A model generated the notes under the pieces. That model saw only the letters and a list, made by a program, of their open reading frames with translations. It was not told where the DNA came from and searched no databases. This document shows, in pieces, positions 8,887 to 18,151 of a DNA stretch of 64,000 nucleotides (position 1 is its first letter; every line of letters begins with the position of its first letter). The stretch spans positions 94,777 through 158,776 of the forward strand of contig NZ_FQUU01000012.1 of NCBI RefSeq assembly GCF_900129295.1. Direction: 5' to 3'. This DNA comes from Flavisolibacter ginsengisoli DSM 18119 (GTDB lineage: Bacteria > Bacteroidota > Bacteroidia > Chitinophagales > Chitinophagaceae). The position numbers and the translations under genes are program-made.

Positions 8887-9426
8887 TTATGGCTTATCTA
8901 AAACTTCTTTAAAAGCTGCTATAAACCTTGTTATAGCAGCTTGGGTTTCTTTATCCGTTATTTCTCCATTCTCATTGATCTTACCCTTTACACCCTGGAT
9001 CAACAAAGTGGTTTCTTTAGTACATAATGCCATTATCGTCTTCATGATCAATTGTATTTCTTCATGCCCTTTTACTCCGCTTGCTGAAGCAGTGATCAGC
9101 CCTACAGGCTTATCTGAAAATACAGTGGTGGATACGCACCACTCAATAGCGTTTTTAAGCCCGCTGGGAATACTGAAAACGTATTCAGGCGTACAGATTA
9201 TGACACCATCAGCAGATTCAATGTACTGCCTGAACTCTTTTACTGAAGCAGGTGTATTATCAATTGAAAGCTCCGGGTCAAAATGAGGGAGCGTTTTTAA
9301 ATCTGTATAAATAGTCAAAGTCCAATCATCAGAAGTCAGACTATTAATGTAATCAATAAGTTTTTGGTTGGCAGAATGCCGGCTGGCGCTTCCAATTACT
9401 ACAAATACATTCTTCTTCTGTGACAT
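8887..9426 (-). CDS. NADPH-dependent FMN reductase
   Basis: 179 residues, a flavodoxin-like protein of the ArsH/ChrR/SsuE-type FMN reductase family. The FMN phosphate-binding loop is GSASRHSANQKLIDYI, and the isoalloxazine-contacting motif is CTPEYVFSIPSGLKNAIEWC, close to the family PEYNxSxPxxLKNAID. Such enzymes reduce FMN or quinones. It stands alone; its substrate is unknown. Confidence 0.88.
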   Translation of the reverse strand: MSQKKNVFVVIGSASRHSANQKLIDYINSLTSDDWTLTIYTDLKTLPHFDPELSIDNTPASVKEFRQYIESADGVIICTPEYVFSIPSGLKNAIEWCVSTTVFSDKPVGLITASASGVKGHEEIQLIMKTIMALCTKETTLLIQGVKGKINENGEITDKETQAAITRFIAAFKEVLDKP

Positions 9427-9505
9427 TCAAGCTATTAAAACTCCATATTATTGATCGTGACCTGGCTGAACAATTTAGTATAAATTAAGAAACAAAAATA
9501 TTATG

Positions 9506-10291
9506 CTACTTCCTTCCCCTCCTCACTTCGAATAATATAGATTTTGTTGTTGTTTTTCCCACGTTTTTCACACTGTGTGTTCCAGCAGCCATCACCATGG
9601 CACTGCCAGCTTTCATTGTATACGTTTGCTTGTGGCCATCTTTATCTGTAAACTCCGTTGTCCCGCCCTGGATCACGTACAATGCAGCATCGGGATGTGA
9701 GTGCATGGCAGACGACTGGCCGGGTTTATAAGATACTTGTAACACCCGGATACCCATGGAATCTTTCAATACTTTATATAAGTTGGGGGCTATCCTGGTG
9801 GCATCCATTGATGAATCCAGAGCTTCACTTCCATCCTGGCGATTGATCTCTACCAATATTACTTTGGTAGTATTTTTCCCAATGTTTTTTACACTATGAG
9901 TTTCTGCTGGTGAAATGGCTGACATTCCTGTTTTCAAATCCGCTCTTGTTTCCTTCCCATTATTATCTGTGAATATAGAAGAGCCACCTTCTAAAACATA
10001 CATAGCATTCTCAGGATGAGAATGCATAGCAGAGGAATCCCCGGGTTTATAGGTTGCATCCAACATCCTGATACCCAGAGAATCTGCCAATACTTTGTAT
10101 AGTCCAGGTGCTACTTTTACAGCGTCCATTGCACTGGGTTTTTCAGATGCAGGCACCGTATCAGATTTGGTTTCCGTAACCCCGGTTGAATCCGTTGTTG
10201 AAGATACTTTACTATCATTTCCATTACAGGCGCTAATAAAGAGAGTCATCCCAATGGCCAATACAAACTGGCAATAGATTTTGAACTTCAT
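9506..10291 (-). CDS. Lipoprotein with two tandem cupin domains
   Basis: 261 residues. The signal ends at the lipobox ISAC followed by NGND. Two cupin copies follow, about residues 55-150 and 160-260, each with the metal motif: YKPGDSSAMHSHPENAMYVLEGG and its twin YKPGQSSAMHSHPDAALYVIQGG, and each ending with GTHSVKN or ETHSVKN. The two halves are very alike along their whole length, so the gene arose by internal duplication. Single-domain relatives are common; the exported double form suggests a periplasmic or surface small-molecule binder or dioxygenase-like protein. Confidence 0.85.
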   Translation of the reverse strand: MKFKIYCQFVLAIGMTLFISACNGNDSKVSSTTDSTGVTETKSDTVPASEKPSAMDAVKVAPGLYKVLADSLGIRMLDATYKPGDSSAMHSHPENAMYVLEGGSSIFTDNNGKETRADLKTGMSAISPAETHSVKNIGKNTTKVILVEINRQDGSEALDSSMDATRIAPNLYKVLKDSMGIRVLQVSYKPGQSSAMHSHPDAALYVIQGGTTEFTDKDGHKQTYTMKAGSAMVMAAGTHSVKNVGKTTTKSILFEVRRGRK

Positions 10292-10523
10292 AAATTTTGT
10301 TTAATGCGTTGAGGAAATAGAGCAGGAAGAAAGGATGTTAACCTGGGGTAGATCTAAATTAAATTTAAGTATAACTAACGGCATTTATCATTCTTTTTTG
10401 ACGAAAACGAACGAAGCATGTCATATTTCCATCCGGGGATTTATTCATATACGGCATGACGTTATATACAACTGAATAAAGCTTTTAATCAAAACTTAAT
10501 AGTCTGAGAAGTAGAACAATAGA

Positions 10524-11129
10524 TTAATTATCAAACTCTTTTTCAATTGTGCCGAACCGTATGCCAGAATCTTTAAAGAAGTTTTCCAATAATTCGTATT
10601 TCTGCTCGCAGAAATCTCCCGTGTTTACCCTGGTTGAACTAACTCGGTGTCCCATGCATTCAAAACACAACTCAATATAGGCGAATGTTTTTCCGGACAC
10701 ATCCACAAACAATTTGGCGTTTCGAGGATTGTAACATTTAATGTCAATTTCAGTAAAGAAGGGTCCACGGTAACCAATATTATATAAGATCTGTGTTAAG
10801 GAGTCTATTTGTATGTTATTAAGTGTTTTTATTTCATAAAGCTTTGCATAATCAACTTTTCCGTTCTTTAATGGCACCTGTCCACCCATAACAATAGATG
10901 TTGGTTTTTTAAAAGAAACCAGCAGGACCTTACTTGCTTTTGAGAAAGGATAGATTGTTAGTCTTTTAGCAGCAGAATATTTATGCCTGATCGAACAATT
11001 TCTATTTCTTAGACTTTCTTCTCTTTCTCGTTTAGTTGTAAGCCTGGGCGGACCCGGCAAAGGGGTCAATTGGGCATTAGATGTTTTAGATAAATTCAAT
11101 AGTAAGGCTAAAAATATAAATCTAATCAT
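10524..11129 (-). CDS. Exported protein of unknown function
   Basis: 201 residues with a signal peptide (MIRFIFLALLLNLSKTSNAQ). The mature part has one recognisable-looking stretch, GYRGPFFTEIDIKCYNPRNAKLFVD, and several Cys (CSIRH, CYN, CFECMG, CEQ) that could form disulfides in the periplasm. I do not recognise a family. It lies 102 bases upstream of nothing on its strand except the convergent neighbourhood of a cupin gene. Confidence 0.65.
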   Translation of the reverse strand: MIRFIFLALLLNLSKTSNAQLTPLPGPPRLTTKREREESLRNRNCSIRHKYSAAKRLTIYPFSKASKVLLVSFKKPTSIVMGGQVPLKNGKVDYAKLYEIKTLNNIQIDSLTQILYNIGYRGPFFTEIDIKCYNPRNAKLFVDVSGKTFAYIELCFECMGHRVSSTRVNTGDFCEQKYELLENFFKDSGIRFGTIEKEFDN

Positions 11130-11231
11130 CAGTTATAAAGCAAGAGTTAACTATAGCAATTGGGCAAGAATATTGACAATTACAAAATATGAAAACAATT
11201 TACCTGTTTTCGGTGGGGACTTGGGAACTAA

Positions 11232-11783
11232 TTAATTCTCCAATTCCTCCATGCTCATCGAGAAATCCGTTATGTAAAATTTGATGTTTTCATAGGCAAG
11301 TATTTTGTTCATAATTTCCTCGGATTGACCATAGTCAATGAGTAACATACTAGTCACTTTTTGGCTTTTATCTTTAAAATCTATAGTTAGTTCCCCTTTT
11401 GGAAATCCATCGCTGTCCATGGCATCATTGCATGCGATATGGGTGATTTCATTGATTGAATAGGAGGTAACAATTTTATAATTGTCAACTTCAATCTTGT
11501 CGGGTAATAACGTTAATAGACCTTGCCGCTTAATCCTGCAGAACCTGTATAGAATAAAAAAAATAGGCGTTCCTAAAAACGCAAAAACCACCACCTTCTT
11601 TACAAACTCTGATGTTGTTAAGATGAAATAGGCCGTTTTCATCTCATCTGAAGCGTGCCTGGAAGGAACCATATGCAATGCAAACAATACAAGCACAACC
11701 AGGCAGGCCATTAACAAATAATAAAATGTTTTGGACAGCCACGGAATTTTTAAATTAAGGATGACAGGGTAACTTGTATCCAT
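11232..11783 (-). CDS. Membrane protein of unknown function
   Basis: 183 residues with two membrane segments, about 18-38 (TFYYLLMACLVVLVLFAL) and about 65-85 (VVVFAFLGTPIFFILYRF), followed by a cytoplasmic region (LTLLPDKIEVDNYKIVTSYSINEI) that reads like a PH-type bacterial domain. The layout of two helices plus a small beta domain is common in Bacteroidota inner membrane proteins. No function can be given. Confidence 0.65.
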   Translation of the reverse strand: MDTSYPVILNLKIPWLSKTFYYLLMACLVVLVLFALHMVPSRHASDEMKTAYFILTTSEFVKKVVVFAFLGTPIFFILYRFCRIKRQGLLTLLPDKIEVDNYKIVTSYSINEITHIACNDAMDSDGFPKGELTIDFKDKSQKVTSMLLIDYGQSEEIMNKILAYENIKFYITDFSMSMEELEN

Positions 11784-11818
11784 GTATGATGTGCCTGTAA
11801 TATAGCTTGCTTAACCCA

Positions 11819-12055
11819 TTATTTACCACCCAAAGCATCAATCCGTTCCGCCAGCTTCCTGTCCTTATCCGTTACAACATCTCCCGCATCATGGGTTGAC
11901 AACCACAGTTCCACCGTGTTCCAGACATTCGTCCATTTAGGATGATGGTTCATCTTTTCAGCGATCAGTGCCACCCTGGTCATAAAGGCAAATGCTTCAC
12001 TGAAATCTTTGAACTCGTATTTCCTGTATAGCGTGTTTTCTTTTTCCTGCCACAT
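11819..12055 (-). CDS. phhB: Pterin-4a-carbinolamine dehydratase
   Basis: 78 residues. The family signature is complete: [51 protein letters not shown], with the active-site His pair in NHHPxW and a conserved Asp-Ala-Gly-x-x-(T/V)-x-x-D near the C-terminus. The enzyme dehydrates 4a-hydroxytetrahydrobiopterin made by aromatic amino acid hydroxylases; no hydroxylase gene is in the window, so the partner must be elsewhere. It is slightly short at the N-terminus compared with 95-110-residue relatives. Confidence 0.9.
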   Translation of the reverse strand: MWQEKENTLYRKYEFKDFSEAFAFMTRVALIAEKMNHHPKWTNVWNTVELWLSTHDAGDVVTDKDRKLAERIDALGGK

Positions 12056-12165
12056 AACTTATGATTTAAGGTGAATCTTAAAATTAAGAAACTATCCAGC
12101 CATTCAGAAGTATAATCATGCAGCATCGAAGCAAGACCTGAGAAGTATCATTAACCAACAAATTC

Positions 12166-12600
12166 TTAAAACACCAGGTGTTCCTTATTTTTGATCTTCT
12201 CATTGGTCAGCTCAAGCACCAGCTGCACCCCATTAATAGATTTGATGGATTGCACCAGGTGTTGCAATGCTTCGTCAGAAACATAATCATCCTTTAGCAA
12301 CCAAAGGAAATCAAGGTGCTTGAACTCAGGCAACAGGTACTCGCCATCATTCTGGTTTTTATACAGGTAATGCTTTAGACAGGTGGATGGCTCGGGGTAT
12401 TCATAGATGGAAAAGAAATAGCTCCTGTTCTTTTTCTTTAGCTGTATCTCCAGCTCATTATTGATACGGAAATCAATGCCCAGTAATTTATTCAGTTGCC
12501 AGCAAAACTGGTAGTCCTTTAAGGGCGCCATGATCCCCAGCAGCTTGGTCTCTTCGAAAAAGCCATCTGTCAGATCTTTTGTATCCAGCATTAATTTCAT
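12166..12600 (-). CDS. IPExxxVDY-type family protein
   Basis: 144 residues. The pattern LLGIMAPLKDYQFCWQLNKLLGIDFRIN, then YLLPEFKHLDFLWLLK, then SINGVQLVLELTNEKIKNKEHLVF matches a conserved Bacteroidota family of unknown function that is usually called IPExxxVDY. No catalytic motif is apparent. It sits 28 bases downstream of the M28 peptidase gene on the same strand, so they may share a transcript. Confidence 0.65.
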   Translation of the reverse strand: MKLMLDTKDLTDGFFEETKLLGIMAPLKDYQFCWQLNKLLGIDFRINNELEIQLKKKNRSYFFSIYEYPEPSTCLKHYLYKNQNDGEYLLPEFKHLDFLWLLKDDYVSDEALQHLVQSIKSINGVQLVLELTNEKIKNKEHLVF

Positions 12601-12627
12601 AACGATAGCTCAATAATTGGTAAAATA

Positions 12628-14289
12628 CTAAAACTCTACAGTAGTTGAAAGTGGCTGGGCGCCACGGATATACTCCACTTTGGCAGTATCGCCTTTCTTA
12701 AATTTTGATAAGGCCTGCATATAGCTTTCCAGGGAAGTGATCTTTATATCACCCAACCCTGTAATGACATCCCCGGTTTGCAGTCCAGCCTTTTTAGCCG
12801 GCCTGTTATCACTTACACCATCAACCCTTACGCCAACGCCATTAAATGTATAATCCGGCATTATGCCCATGGTTACCGAGAACCTGGCCGATGTAGTTGT
12901 TTGTGCTTCCCTGGTTTTAGTGAAGGCCAGTCGCTGGTTTAGTTTATCACTCATTTGCAACAGGCTATAAATATGCTTAACCACGCTCAGTTCACCAACA
13001 AAGTTAATCTTGTTGTAATCGTCCGTAGGTTTATGATAATCGCTGTGTAGTCCTGTGAAATAAAACAGTACGGGAATATTCTTCAGGTAAAAGGAAGTGT
13101 GGTCGCTTGGCCCGGTACCACTGGAGTCAAAATGAAATTGAATGCCGTCATTGTACAAGCCATGCTTTCCCTTCATACTGTAAAAGCTGCCCCATGAGGG
13201 AGAGGTTCCATAACCACCTATTGTCATGGTGTGTGTGCTGTCACTCAACCTGCCTACCATATCCATATTGATCATGTAGTTCACAGTGCCCAGGTCAATG
13301 GTAGGATGCTGGGTAAAATATTTAGAACCAAACAGTCCGAGTTCTTCACCCGAAAAAGCAATGAACAGGTAATTATTGTTTTTCAGTTTTGAGTTTTTCA
13401 ATAACCTTCCCAACTCAATCAAAGCCGCTGTTCCGCTGGCATTGTCATCTGCCCCATTATGCACCTGGTGTTTCTTTTCCACTTCTCTCGAGTTACCATC
13501 CTCGCCGTAACCCAAATGGTCAAAATGTGCGCCTAATACAATAGTGCTGGCTGCTCCATTGTCTATATAACCAATCACATTGGTGCCCGTGCGCTTCTTT
13601 TCAGTAATTGAAGTTTTAAACCGCAAGTCAAGTGCTGCGGAAGGATCAGCCAGGAATTTGTTAGCCACATCCTTATTTAAATAGATCACCGGGATAGAAA
13701 CCGGGGGCGTATGATCTTTACCATCAAATTGCAACCCATCTTCTTTAGAAGAGGTATTGTAAATAATAAAGGCAGAGGCTCCCTTTGCTGCAACTTCCTT
13801 TGTCCTGTTCAATACGGCGCTTGCCAGGTCAAAATGTGGATTGCCTGCATTGGAGTCTATAAGGTCTTTCAGGTTCAGGAACCAGGGCATATGAGGCTCT
13901 TCCAAAGCCAGGGATGGCATGGCTTCAATGGATCCATCTGCACTATAACTAAGCGGGAAATAATCTTTGCCCAGCACAAGCGTGTTGTCATCGATCATGA
14001 AAAAAGTAGAAGGGTCCACCTGTTTTCCTTCCGCCACTTCAAATGGCTGGTAATATTCATTCACGCCCCTGGGTAGCAATCCTTCTTTTTTGAAAGCTTC
14101 ACTGATATAAGCAGCAGCCAGCTTTTCACCTTCTGTTCCAGTACGTCTGCCTTCAAGTTTATCATCTGACAGGTAATGGACATGTTGTTCCAGGTTGGCT
14201 AGTAACAGCTTATCTTCTTTTTTTAGTTTTTGCGCCTGCACCAGGGTAGCAGCAAATAGGAAGAGGACAAAAAAGCGGATCTTGATCAC
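12628..14289 (-). CDS. Secreted M28 metallopeptidase with PA and PDZ domains
   Basis: 553 residues from the GTG at 14289. The frame is open to 14340, but a -7 box (TAATTTTG) lies at 14320-14327 and the signal peptide is clean only from IKIRFFVLFLFAATLVQAQ, so the later start is preferred. A protease-associated insert (about 120-220) interrupts the M28 fold. Zinc ligands are readable: GAHFDHLG, NGADDNASG, FSGEELGLFGS, NMDMVGR and SDHTSFYLKNIPVLFYFTG. The C-terminal 90 residues are a PDZ domain (DNRPAKKAGLQTGDVI). It is an exported aminopeptidase-like enzyme. Confidence 0.93.
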   Translation of the reverse strand: MIKIRFFVLFLFAATLVQAQKLKKEDKLLLANLEQHVHYLSDDKLEGRRTGTEGEKLAAAYISEAFKKEGLLPRGVNEYYQPFEVAEGKQVDPSTFFMIDDNTLVLGKDYFPLSYSADGSIEAMPSLALEEPHMPWFLNLKDLIDSNAGNPHFDLASAVLNRTKEVAAKGASAFIIYNTSSKEDGLQFDGKDHTPPVSIPVIYLNKDVANKFLADPSAALDLRFKTSITEKKRTGTNVIGYIDNGAASTIVLGAHFDHLGYGEDGNSREVEKKHQVHNGADDNASGTAALIELGRLLKNSKLKNNNYLFIAFSGEELGLFGSKYFTQHPTIDLGTVNYMINMDMVGRLSDSTHTMTIGGYGTSPSWGSFYSMKGKHGLYNDGIQFHFDSSGTGPSDHTSFYLKNIPVLFYFTGLHSDYHKPTDDYNKINFVGELSVVKHIYSLLQMSDKLNQRLAFTKTREAQTTTSARFSVTMGIMPDYTFNGVGVRVDGVSDNRPAKKAGLQTGDVITGLGDIKITSLESYMQALSKFKKGDTAKVEYIRGAQPLSTTVEF

Positions 14290-14319
14290 GTTAAAATATT
14301 TTACGGAATGAACGGAAGA

Positions 14320-14327
14320 CAAAATTA
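14320..14327 (-). promoter_or_regulatory. -7 box for the M28 peptidase gene
   Basis: The minus strand reads TAATTTTG, an exact TAnnTTTG. It lies inside the longest open frame of the peptidase gene and so argues for the GTG start 31 bases downstream at 14289. Confidence 0.45.
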
Positions 14328-14436
14328 TCATTGCCTGCACTCAGATAGACGATAAAACCTCTTTTTTAATAAATTTATTTTCCTTAAGCTTTATTTAAAA
14401 CTTCCAATATCGTAAGCCCTTGCGAGCGGGGCTGTC

Positions 14437-14444
14437 TAACTTTG
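14437..14444 (+). promoter_or_regulatory. -7 box just upstream of feoB
   Basis: TAACTTTG is an exact TAnnTTTG ending 12 bases before the GTG at 14457. It covers the in-frame TTG at 14442, which therefore cannot be the start if this promoter is used. A TTG at 14420-14422 is too close (14 bases) to be a regular -33 box. Confidence 0.45.
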
Positions 14445-14456
14445 CGCGGCGATAGA

Positions 14457-16571
14457 GTGGGTAAAAAAACAATTCATATAGCTTTAGTAGGTAATCCTAA
14501 CAGCGGAAAGACCTCCCTGTTCAATACATTGACCGGATTAAACCAGCGTGTGGGCAACTTCCCGGGCGTTACGGTAGATAAGAAAACAGGGCATACACCC
14601 ATTTCAAATAGCCTGTCCGGTAATATCATTGACCTGCCAGGTACTTACAGCCTTTACCCTAAAAGACTTGATGAATGGGTTAGCTATCGAGTATTGCTCA
14701 ACCAGGATAAGGATATCCACGCGGATATTTTTGTGGTGGTGGTGGATGCCAGCAACCTTAAACGCAACCTCTTATTCTGCTCCCAGATACTGGATCTGAA
14801 AAAACCGGTGGTGGTGGCGCTTACCATGCTGGACCTGGCTAATAAAAAAGGAATAGAGATAGATGTGCCGGAACTGGAAAGAGAGTTAGGTGTGCCTGTG
14901 GTCTCAGTCAATCCACGTAAGAATAAAGGTATTGTTCAATTAAAAAAGGCTTTAGAACTAACTGCATCACAGGCTTACAAGATCCCGGTTAGGGACTTTA
15001 TTGATAATAAAGCAATGGCCACTGCGCCTATTGACGATCTTAAAAAGTTGGTACCCTCGGCAAGTGATTATTCAGCTATACATTATTTGATCAACCACGA
15101 AGAATTTCAATTAAGTCCTGCCATGCAGGAAGATATTGAGAACATAGAGCGCAAACATGCGTTTAACCCTACCCGCACGCAGGCCAATGAGATACTGCAA
15201 CGATATGGCCGCATCAAGCATATTATGCAGGTAGCGGTTTCAGAGCCCGATCCAATGCAGCAGACCATTCTGACGGACAAGTTGGACAATGTGCTGCTCG
15301 ACCGGAAATGGGGTTACCTGATTTTACTGGCTGTGTTATTCATTCTTTTCCAAAGTGTTTTTTACCTGGCCCAATATCCAATGACATGGATAGAGATGGC
15401 TTTCTCTTCTTTCAGCAGCTCTTTAGCACAGTCCCTGCCCGATACCTGGTGGACTGACCTGATCATAAATGGTATACTCGCCGGACTTAGCGGTATTCTT
15501 GTCTTTGTACCGCAGATCATGATCTTGTTTGCGCTTATCACGCTTTTAGAGGATTCAGGCTATATGGCCCGTATCAGTTTTCTCACCGATCGTTTGATGC
15601 GCAGCGTTGGGCTCAATGGTAAAAGTGTGATGCCCCTGATCAGCGGGTTTGCCTGCGCGGTACCTGCCATTATGAGTGCCCGCAATATCGAGAACAAGAA
15701 GGAGCGCCTGCTTACTATTTTGATCACTCCTTTAATGAGTTGCTCCGCCCGTCTTCCTGTTTATACCATATTGATTGGACTGGTGATACCCAACCACTAC
15801 CTTTTAGGATTATTCAGCGTGCAGGCACTGGTCATGATGGGATTATACCTTTTGGGTCTGGCAATGGGCCTGTTGGTTTCTTTCATCGCCAAATGGTTTA
15901 TTAAGAGCAAGGAACGTAGCTTTTTTATATTAGAACTGCCTACCTATAGGGCTCCCAGGGTAAAGAACATGGTTCAAACCATGGTGAACAAAGCCAGGAT
16001 CTTTGTGACTGATGCCGGTAAGGTGATCATGGTGATTAGCCTGATACTATGGGCACTAAGCACTTTTGGACCTGGTAGAATGGGAGAGGTGCAGGACCAT
16101 TATAAAACAGAGATCGCTAAAAATCCTGCAAAAGCCGATTCATTGCGTGTTGTCATGAACACTGCCAAACTGGAAAACTCCTATGCGGGTATTTTGGGAA
16201 AATCAATAGAGCCCGGTATCAAACCATTGGGTTATGATTGGAGAATTGGCATAGCATTGATCACTTCTTTTGCAGCCCGCGAGGTATTTGTAGGTACCAT
16301 GGCCACTTTATATAGTGTAGGTGAAGATGAACAGGGAATGTTGTTAAGGGACAAACTGAGAGCCGCCAAAAAAGAAGATGGCACCCCCTTGTTTACGATG
16401 GCTACGGGTATTTCCCTGATGTTGTTTTATTTATTTGCCATGCAATGCATGAGCACCCTGGCCATTACCCGCCGTGAAACAAAGTCCTGGAAATGGCCCA
16501 TCATCCAGTTCACCTACATGACCACTATAGCTTACGTCATGAGCTTTATAGCCTATCAGTTACTGAAATGA
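14457..16571 (+). CDS. feoB: Ferrous iron transporter FeoB
   Basis: 704 residues from GTG. The N-terminal G domain has G1 GNPNSGKTS, the switch region NFPGVTVDKKTG, G3 DLPGTYSL and a G4-position TMLD, where the usual N of NxxD is T. After a helical spacer, the membrane part contains two Gate motifs with pore cysteines (GFACAVPAIMSAR and LMSCSARLPVY) and a third region FAAREVFVGTMATLYSVG. The protein moves Fe2+ through the inner membrane. It has no FeoA beside it; a feoA gene lies 43 kb away at 57608. Its 3' end overlaps the convergent hydrolase gene by 16 bases. Confidence 0.96.
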   Translation: MGKKTIHIALVGNPNSGKTSLFNTLTGLNQRVGNFPGVTVDKKTGHTPISNSLSGNIIDLPGTYSLYPKRLDEWVSYRVLLNQDKDIHADIFVVVVDASNLKRNLLFCSQILDLKKPVVVALTMLDLANKKGIEIDVPELERELGVPVVSVNPRKNKGIVQLKKALELTASQAYKIPVRDFIDNKAMATAPIDDLKKLVPSASDYSAIHYLINHEEFQLSPAMQEDIENIERKHAFNPTRTQANEILQRYGRIKHIMQVAVSEPDPMQQTILTDKLDNVLLDRKWGYLILLAVLFILFQSVFYLAQYPMTWIEMAFSSFSSSLAQSLPDTWWTDLIINGILAGLSGILVFVPQIMILFALITLLEDSGYMARISFLTDRLMRSVGLNGKSVMPLISGFACAVPAIMSARNIENKKERLLTILITPLMSCSARLPVYTILIGLVIPNHYLLGLFSVQALVMMGLYLLGLAMGLLVSFIAKWFIKSKERSFFILELPTYRAPRVKNMVQTMVNKARIFVTDAGKVIMVISLILWALSTFGPGRMGEVQDHYKTEIAKNPAKADSLRVVMNTAKLENSYAGILGKSIEPGIKPLGYDWRIGIALITSFAAREVFVGTMATLYSVGEDEQGMLLRDKLRAAKKEDGTPLFTMATGISLMLFYLFAMQCMSTLAITRRETKSWKWPIIQFTYMTTIAYVMSFIAYQLLK

Positions 16572-17428
16572 TCCCATAATAATTTAGATAGTTTCCTTGT
16601 CAGCTCCCATGCTTCGTTAGATTTGGCATCCCAGCTTTGATCCTTTATATTTTTTGTGTTAATACAAAAAACATATCGGGCACCATGACCATTGACAAAT
16701 AACACCTCGCTGCGCGATTCATCAACCGCACCACCCTTGCTCGCCACAAACACGTCGGAAGGAATTTGAGAGATGGCATATTCATCCCAGTAATTTCTAC
16801 CCAGTAGCCGTAGCATTTGAGCGCTGCGTTCCTTGTTGATGATCTCCCCTTTTACGATCTTTTCCATCAGCGTAGCCATTTCTCGGGGAGTGGTTTGTCC
16901 CCATCCATACTGGGCGCGGTTGGCTTCTCTTCCGGGGGTTCTTGAGTTCACCCTGGTGGATTGGAATCCAAGGCTGTCCATGATGGCGTTGATCCTTTTC
17001 CCGGTGCCGGCCAGGCTTTGCAACCACAGGCTGGCCGTATTGTCGCTCATTACCAGCATCAGCATCACCACCTTCCCCAGTTCAATTTTTTCCGTGTCTT
17101 TAAAAGACCCGAGTATATCTACCCCGGCATATAAAAGCGAGTCGCGGTAAGTAAGATTTTGGTGCAGGTCAAGCTCTCCTTTGTTTACCTTGTCCATCAC
17201 ACCTGTTAATATGGGCACCTTCACCATGCTGGCAGTGGGGAATATTGAATCTTCATTGATGGCCACCACTTTCCCGTTCTTTAAATTCTTTACATATACA
17301 CCTACCTGCCCATTGAAACCCTGTAATAGTTCATGCACCTGGCGTTGCAGTTTTTTATCTGTTTTCTGGGCAAATGTTCCAATAATAATTCCAAGGCAAA
17401 CAATACTAAGAAGGAGCTTCTTCATCAA
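16556..17428 (-). CDS. Class A beta-lactamase-like serine hydrolase
   Basis: 290 residues with a signal peptide (MMKKLLLSIVCLGIIIGTFAQ). Active-site motifs: SxxK in FPTASMVKVPIL, SDN in MSDNTASLWL, and a KTG-box equivalent SKGGAVDESRSEV (KGG). The omega-loop region reads RTPGREANRAQYGWGQTTPREMA, where the Glu166/Asn170 pair of true class A enzymes is not clear. Such proteins in Bacteroidota may be weak beta-lactamases or peptidoglycan-related esterases, so resistance should not be assumed. Convergent with feoB, overlapping its last 16 bases. Confidence 0.88.
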   Translation of the reverse strand: MMKKLLLSIVCLGIIIGTFAQKTDKKLQRQVHELLQGFNGQVGVYVKNLKNGKVVAINEDSIFPTASMVKVPILTGVMDKVNKGELDLHQNLTYRDSLLYAGVDILGSFKDTEKIELGKVVMLMLVMSDNTASLWLQSLAGTGKRINAIMDSLGFQSTRVNSRTPGREANRAQYGWGQTTPREMATLMEKIVKGEIINKERSAQMLRLLGRNYWDEYAISQIPSDVFVASKGGAVDESRSEVLFVNGHGARYVFCINTKNIKDQSWDAKSNEAWELTRKLSKLLWDHFSN

Positions 17429-18151
17429 TGCTAATTAAAAGGTTTATAGTTTTTTATGGCAGCTTTAAATGTAAACCCAAATTTTTATCCGCAGCACATA
17501 GAGTTAATACGGTAAGATTAATAGCATAATCCAGGCTCTGGGTATTTTAGAAAACAAACTATTCTGACTGGCCATGAAAATAGAGGCAACCTGGGAATAA
17601 AAAATGAGGATCCATAATGAAGGCTTGTTTATTCCGGTTATGAATAAAGATTATTACAAGTATGCAACGCCTTTGTACCGCCTCTTTAAAGAGCCGTTGC
17701 AGAGCCGTTACATAGGCGGCACATAGGCGGCACATAGCCGTTACATAACAGGAGGAGCCTGCTGCCTGTTACTTCCAAAATAGGTTGTCACTCTGTGATG
17801 TTATTACAGGAAATGTTGCCTGTTTAATAATTTATACAGGTAAAGCTTTTGCTCAATTTTACCATGTAACAGTGTAAAACTTTACGGAACTCTTTTGGCT
17901 TCCCTAATTATTATAAGCGCATAGGTAACCACTGAAAACTTTTCCGGAAGTATTTCTTCCCATGCATTTCAGGTTCACCCTGAATATACCCTGCTGGACA
18001 TGAATGCAGTACAGGCTCACTCTTTTGTGACCCTGAATGGCAGTTACTGAATAGAGCCCGCTTCGCCATTTACAAAACATTTGTTAAAGCCATTTCCCTT
18101 ACCCAACGTTCCCAGGATTGCCGGGGGTATTATCTCTAAACAAGAACAACA
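17429..18151. other. 723-bp intergenic region with a short GC-rich tandem repeat
   Basis: No convincing gene is present between the serine hydrolase and the lipoprotein gene. Apart from the tandem repeat at 17691-17749 I see only AT-rich, non-coding-like sequence. Both flanking genes are transcribed away from it, so promoters for both should lie inside, but none matches the consensus well. Confidence 0.6.
17691..17749. repeat. Short tandem repeat of 11-bp units
   Basis: The block reads as near-copies of one unit: GAGCCGTTGCA, GAGCCGTTA, CATAGGCGGCA twice in exact tandem (17711-17721 and 17722-17732), CATAGCCGTTA, then CATAACAGG. GCCG and GGCGG alternate so the block can also fold on itself. 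There are no spacers, so it is not a CRISPR. Confidence 0.75.

Noticed and set aside
14442..14456. TTG start of feoB
   Set aside because: It lies within an exact -7 box, so it would be upstream of the transcript; the GTG at 14457 keeps the whole G domain.
17691..17749. CRISPR-like repeats
   Set aside because: The units are 11 bp in direct contact without spacers, and there are no cas genes in the window.
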